DNA from: an uncultured Erysipelotrichaceae bacterium
GTDB taxonomy: Bacteria; Bacillota_I; Bacilli_A; Erysipelotrichales; Erysipelotrichaceae
Assembly: GCA_900314905.1 (NCBI GenBank)
Contig: OMXA01000011.1
Location: forward strand, 1-54,875
Reading direction: 5' to 3'
Length of the DNA: 54,875 nucleotides
Shown here in pieces: positions 52,288-54,875 of the stretch (position 1 is the stretch's first letter; each line of letters begins with the position of its first letter). The notes under the pieces were generated by a model, which did no database searches, was not told the origin of the DNA, and saw only the letters and a list, made by a program, of their open reading frames with translations. The position numbers and the translations under genes were made by a program.

Positions 52288-52296
52288 TGCTACACT
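52288..52296 (+). promoter_or_regulatory. Extended -10 promoter of the MYG1-family operon
   Basis: TGCTACACT, with TACACT at 52291-52296, 20 bases before the ATG at 52316. This supports that start over an in-frame ATG at 52145. Confidence 0.5.
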
Positions 52297-52315
52297 CAGC
52301 ATGAGGGAAAACCAT

Positions 52316-53296
52316 ATGAGCAGAGTTTTGAATTTATATACGCATGACGGCATCTTTCATGCCGATGAAGTCTTCGCGACAGCGATGTTTCAGATCATCT
52401 CTGAAGAGATCCATGTCGTCAGAGGCAGTGATACCGAGATTCCATCCGATCGCAATGACTGGATTGTCTATGACATCGGGGGAGGCGAGCTGGATCATCA
52501 CAGCCCTGAGAACAAGGAAGCCAATGGAACACATCCTGGTACCGATATCCCGTATGCGGCATGCGGGCTGGTCTGGAGAAAGTATTACCAGGAAGTGCTG
52601 GCAGCGGCAGGATGTCCGGAACAGTATCAGGAGCTCGTCTATCAGAAACTTGAGAACTCGCTGATCCTCGGCATCGATGCTGAGGATAACGGCTGCCGGC
52701 CGGTTGCCTCGGATCTGGAACATTGCCCGGGAATGTCCGAGGAAATGAGAAAGAAGATCCTGGCAGACAGCAGGATCAGCTATTCCATCACGCAGATGAT
52801 CCGGGATTTCAATCCGACCTGGAATTCCGACCTGAATCCGGATGAGGCATTTCTTGATGCGGTGAGTTTTGCCAGGGATATTCTTCTGAATCGGATTGAC
52901 AGCATCATTTCTTCCCTGGATGCCCGTGACTATGTGATGCGCTGCATCAGCTACAGTGCCAATCACATCATGATCATGGATCGCTTTGCGCCATGGGAGG
53001 GAACGCTTTATGCGCAGCAGAATAATCCGAAAGCCCAGGAGATCTGGTATGTGATCTATCCTGCTTTAAGAGGAGGCTGGAATATTCAGTGTGCATTGGC
53101 AGATTCCGATGACCGTACGAAATACCGTCATCCGCTGCCGGAAAGCTGGTATGGTTTGCGGTATGAGGAGCTGCAGAAGGCAAGCGGGATCAAAGATGCG
53201 ATTTTCTGCCATGTCTCCGGGTTTCTGGCTGGCTGCGGAAGTCAGGAAAGTGCACTGGAAATGGCGAGTATCGCATTGCGCGATGCATCGAAATAG
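52316..53296 (+). CDS. MYG1-family (DHH-like) putative nuclease/phosphohydrolase
   Basis: 326 aa from the ATG at 52316 (GAGGGAAAACC site). The family opening THDGIFHADEVFATAMF is present, with IVYDIGGGELDHHSPENKEAN (DHH-like ligand set), and GIDAEDNG. The C-terminal GFLAGCGSQESALEMA is typical of MYG1. Eukaryotic MYG1 is a 3'-5' RNA exonuclease; bacterial members are uncharacterised. An in-frame ATG at 52145 would add 57 residues unlike the family. First gene of a run with the next three. Confidence 0.92.
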   Translation: MSRVLNLYTHDGIFHADEVFATAMFQIISEEIHVVRGSDTEIPSDRNDWIVYDIGGGELDHHSPENKEANGTHPGTDIPYAACGLVWRKYYQEVLAAAGCPEQYQELVYQKLENSLILGIDAEDNGCRPVASDLEHCPGMSEEMRKKILADSRISYSITQMIRDFNPTWNSDLNPDEAFLDAVSFARDILLNRIDSIISSLDARDYVMRCISYSANHIMIMDRFAPWEGTLYAQQNNPKAQEIWYVIYPALRGGWNIQCALADSDDRTKYRHPLPESWYGLRYEELQKASGIKDAIFCHVSGFLAGCGSQESALEMASIALRDASK

Positions 53297-53313
53297 TATA
53301 GATGGAGGGGCGT

Positions 53314-53634
53314 ATGCAGAAGCATGATATCAGCATTGCTGAGCTGAAGAACAAACCCTATGTGCGCATGAGCGATGAAGAGAAGGAACTGGCGAAACGG
53401 CTTGGCCTGGTGCAGACCAACCGGATCTACAGCGGGGTGCGCACGCATGGCATGGTACAGGTCACGACTGCTTACTGGATTCATGAGAAGGTTCCTTCTG
53501 AGGAGTCGGTCAGCGGCTATTATTACAGACGGGATTGTACCTGCAGCAGCTGCGGGTACCATGTGAATATGGAACGTCCGATCTGTCCGCATTGCGGTGC
53601 AGTCATGGAAGCAGAAGGGAAGAAGAACAGATGA
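53314..53634 (+). CDS. Zinc-ribbon-containing protein, unknown
   Basis: 106 aa from the ATG at 53314, which has a GGAGGGG site. The first half is helical and basic (ELKNKPYVRMSDEEKELAKRLGL), the second ends in a four-Cys zinc ribbon, C-x2-C (CSSCG) and C-x2-C (CPHCG). No other domain is recognised. Its stop overlaps the start of the next gene (ATGA), so both are coupled. The zinc ribbon suggests a nucleic-acid or protein contact, but function is unknown. Confidence 0.8.
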   Translation: MQKHDISIAELKNKPYVRMSDEEKELAKRLGLVQTNRIYSGVRTHGMVQVTTAYWIHEKVPSEESVSGYYYRRDCTCSSCGYHVNMERPICPHCGAVMEAEGKKNR

Positions 53635-54371
53635 AGAAATGGGTGATTCTCTGCCTGGCAGCGATGCTGGCGGGCTGCAGTTCTGAACGAAGAGCAGCAG
53701 AAGAAACTGCTTCCGGCGGATCGAAGGGCTGCGATATCTTTGAGCAATGCGGAACAGAAGCATCCCCTTCTGCCAAGGGGGCTTCATTCAGGGAAGCGTA
53801 TGAAGCCCTGAATGGAACCAAGCGGGGAGAACATACGGTGCGCACGGTTGCGATCCCGGAAAACAATCCGTTTCAGGAAATCACCGGCGAGGAAGCAGCG
53901 GCACTGCTGGATCAGGATGGAGAGTTCTATCTGTATATCGGCGATGAGGCATGCCCATGGTGCAGAAGCGTGATTGAGCAGGCCGTGCAGAGTGCGATGG
54001 ATGCCGGCATTGAGACGGTCTATTACGTGCAGATCTGGGATGAAGATGGCAATGAAGTGCTGCGCGATGCCTATGCGCTGGATGAAGATGGAAATCCGGT
54101 TCAGAAGGCTGCCGGAACAGAGGCATATCAGAAGATGCTTGCCGCATTCGGGGATTCGCTCAGCGAGTATACGCTGACAAAGGAAGACGGGACGAAAACG
54201 GATCTTGGCGAGAAGCGGATCTATGCGCCGAACTTCTTCCATGTGAAAGATGGAAAACTGGTCGGATTCACCACCGGTACTTCGGATCAGCAGGAAGATG
54301 CGTATGAGGAGCTGAGTGATCAGATGAAAGCAGACGAGAAGCAGATGCTGGATGCGTTCTTCGGGGTGTGA
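53631..54371 (+). CDS. Thioredoxin-like lipoprotein
   Basis: 246 aa from the ATG overlapping the previous stop. An N-terminal lipoprotein signal (WVILCLAAMLAGC, lipobox) puts it on the outer face of the membrane. A thioredoxin-like domain follows, with active site CPWC (DEACPWCRS), a YYVQIWDEDGNE strand and a later PNFFHVKDGKLVGF with the cis-Pro. The stretch GCDIFEQCG after the signal has two further cysteines. It may act in disulfide chemistry at the cell surface. The last three bases overlap the next gene's region. Confidence 0.88.
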   Translation: MKKWVILCLAAMLAGCSSERRAAEETASGGSKGCDIFEQCGTEASPSAKGASFREAYEALNGTKRGEHTVRTVAIPENNPFQEITGEEAAALLDQDGEFYLYIGDEACPWCRSVIEQAVQSAMDAGIETVYYVQIWDEDGNEVLRDAYALDEDGNPVQKAAGTEAYQKMLAAFGDSLSEYTLTKEDGTKTDLGEKRIYAPNFFHVKDGKLVGFTTGTSDQQEDAYEELSDQMKADEKQMLDAFFGV

Positions 54372-54373
54372 GG

Positions 54374-54805
54374 ATGGAGGATCAGGAAAAGCGGGCGTAT
54401 GCCGAGGCTCTGCTCTATGCCGCAGACCGGGAAGAAGGCGTGAGCTCTTCCGAATTTGATCGCTTTGAAAATTTCTGCCGGGAACAGCAGATCAGCGGCG
54501 AAGAGCTGCGTGAGATTACTGAGGAAATCGCTGAGGGCAGAAAATCCCTTTCAGAGATCCTCTCTTGCATACGGAACCCGGAAAGTCAGAGAAGGCTGCT
54601 GCATGATCTTGCATGCATGTGCGATGCGGATGAAGGAATCTCGGAAGCGGAACTGCAGTTTCTGAATGAGGTCAGTCAGAAGCTGGACATCGATGATAGG
54701 ACTTCGAAAGAGATCATCCGGATTGCGCAGGCTCTGACGATGCTGGAGCGTCAGCGTGATCGGCTGATTTCTGAAGGAGAGTCAACTACCCCGCCTAAGT
54801 CCTAG
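54374..54805 (+). CDS. TerB-like protein with element-encoded C-terminal end
   Basis: 143 aa from the ATG at 54374; a GTG at 54368 is also possible. Two helical TerB-type repeats are visible (LLYAADREEGVSSSEFDRFENFC and LACMCDADEGISEAELQFLNE in outline), each with the acidic pair typical of TerB/TerB-like helical domains. The last eight or so codons, after RLISEGE, lie inside the right end of an IS200/IS605-type element, so the natural C-terminus has been replaced. Function unknown; TerB proteins are linked to metal and stress responses. Confidence 0.75.
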   Translation: MEDQEKRAYAEALLYAADREEGVSSSEFDRFENFCREQQISGEELREITEEIAEGRKSLSEILSCIRNPESQRRLLHDLACMCDADEGISEAELQFLNEVSQKLDIDDRTSKEIIRIAQALTMLERQRDRLISEGESTTPPKS

Positions 54806-54821
54806 CGGACTATAGACGGGG
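54781..54821 (-). mobile_element. Right end of an IS200/IS605-type element with terminal hairpin
   Basis: Reading the minus strand, a long imperfect hairpin (54789-54821; CCCCG and GGGG arms with a TAGC-type loop) is followed by TAGTTGAC, which ends at 54781. This is the layout of the right end of IS200/IS605 elements, where a subterminal hairpin is followed by a short cleavage motif. The element body lies to the right, beyond the window. The bases beyond the end (TCTCCTTCAG and on, minus strand) would be the flanking genomic DNA. Confidence 0.7.
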
Positions 54822-54875
54822 CTTGGAAAGGCTACTACAGCTTTTCGAGCCTGGTTGATTAGCCTAAGTGCTTCG
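54782..54875 (-). CDS. tnpB: C-terminal end of an IS200/IS605 TnpB-type RNA-guided endonuclease, partial
   Basis: An open minus-strand frame enters from the window end and stops with TGA at 54784-54782 after 30 codons. It begins EALRLINQARKAV, which resembles the end of TnpB proteins of this group (an N-I-R-x-E-A/G-L-R segment), and its last codons run through the right-end hairpin. In such elements the 3' end of tnpB overlaps the guide RNA (omega RNA). The catalytic RuvC part is off the window, so the call rests on this short peptide plus the adjoining hairpin. Confidence 0.55.
   Translation of the reverse strand, partial: EALRLINQARKAVVAFPSPVYSPLGLRRGS

Noticed and set aside
52145-52315. 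N-terminal extension of the MYG1-family protein from ATG 52145
   Set aside because: Although an AAGGAG lies upstream, the added 57 residues do not look like the family, and both a promoter-like -10 and a Shine-Dalgarno site fit the ATG at 52316.
1-54875. Frequent TTCCGGA/CCGGAA words across the window as a possible uptake or recombination signal
   Set aside because: They occur mainly inside genes and match the codon pairs favoured here (CCG GAA, TCC GGA, ATC CGG); codon preference explains them without a special signal.
1-54875. tRNA, rRNA genes, CRISPR arrays or a prophage
   Set aside because: I saw no cloverleaf-like sequences, no regularly spaced repeats and no structural or integrase genes in the window.

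Overview
The window looks like chromosome of an anaerobic, mid-GC Bacillota (Firmicutes). Support comes from a HydF [FeFe]-hydrogenase maturase, a PPi-dependent phosphofructokinase, a two-subunit iron-sulfur fumarase, a CarD-type RNA polymerase regulator, strong AGGAGG-type Shine-Dalgarno sites and TATAAT promoters, often with the extended TGC-TATAAT form. The gene mix resembles Erysipelotrichia, but I cannot fix the family from sequence alone.

Layout. Bases 1-1511 are eroded: the end of rarA, an MmcQ/YjbR-family gene broken by a 22-bp tandem duplication, a DnaQ-type exonuclease cut to 38 codons, and 400 bases without a recognisable gene. From 1.5 to 13.3 kb come aspA-hydF, a DUF4349 lipoprotein, a DODA-type dioxygenase with a divergent HxlR regulator, a YoaK-like membrane protein, a truncated esterase, a MATE exporter behind a structured leader that resembles a guanidine-IV (mepA) riboswitch, a DUF3267 membrane metalloprotease-like protein, efp, a short-chain dehydrogenase and a PLP enzyme. 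From 13.4 to 24.4 kb: a YdcF protein, PPi-PFK, a surface-polymer acetylation pair (MBOAT plus DHHW protein) with an RlmD-type methyltransferase, RlmI, CarD, a small membrane protein, a sirtuin and a WYL regulator. From 24.5 to 33 kb: a CDF exporter, EamA and CadD transporters, htpG under a CIRCE operator, and divergently a fumA-fumB-TudS-like-malic enzyme operon.

From 33 to 46 kb: RlmA, a TetR pair, an arginase-fold protein, LysR-SDR-YitT, queA-queH, an XRE-S24 regulator, a HAD hydrolase and a heterodimeric ABC exporter. From 46 kb to the end: a class A penicillin-binding protein with an unusual N-terminal tail, a four-gene operon built around a spore-photoproduct-lyase-like radical SAM protein, a MYG1-family operon, and the right end of an IS200/IS605-type element with the last codons of tnpB, inserted at the 3' end of a TerB-like gene.

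Connected functions. AspA (aspartate to fumarate plus ammonia), fumarase (fumarate to malate) and malic enzyme (malate to pyruvate) would form an aspartate-to-pyruvate route, though they sit in two separate places. AspA is translationally coupled to HydF. QueA and QueH supply the last two steps of tRNA queuosine synthesis. Several genes (WYL regulator, fumA, HAD hydrolase) have a -10 box about 6-7 bases before the start codon and no Shine-Dalgarno site, which suggests leaderless transcripts.

The strongest candidates for something undescribed are the nucleosidase-SPL-like-SDR-small protein operon (49.4-52.1 kb), the minus-oriented terminator hairpin at 52.09 kb that ends no visible gene, and the arginase-fold protein with altered metal ligands.
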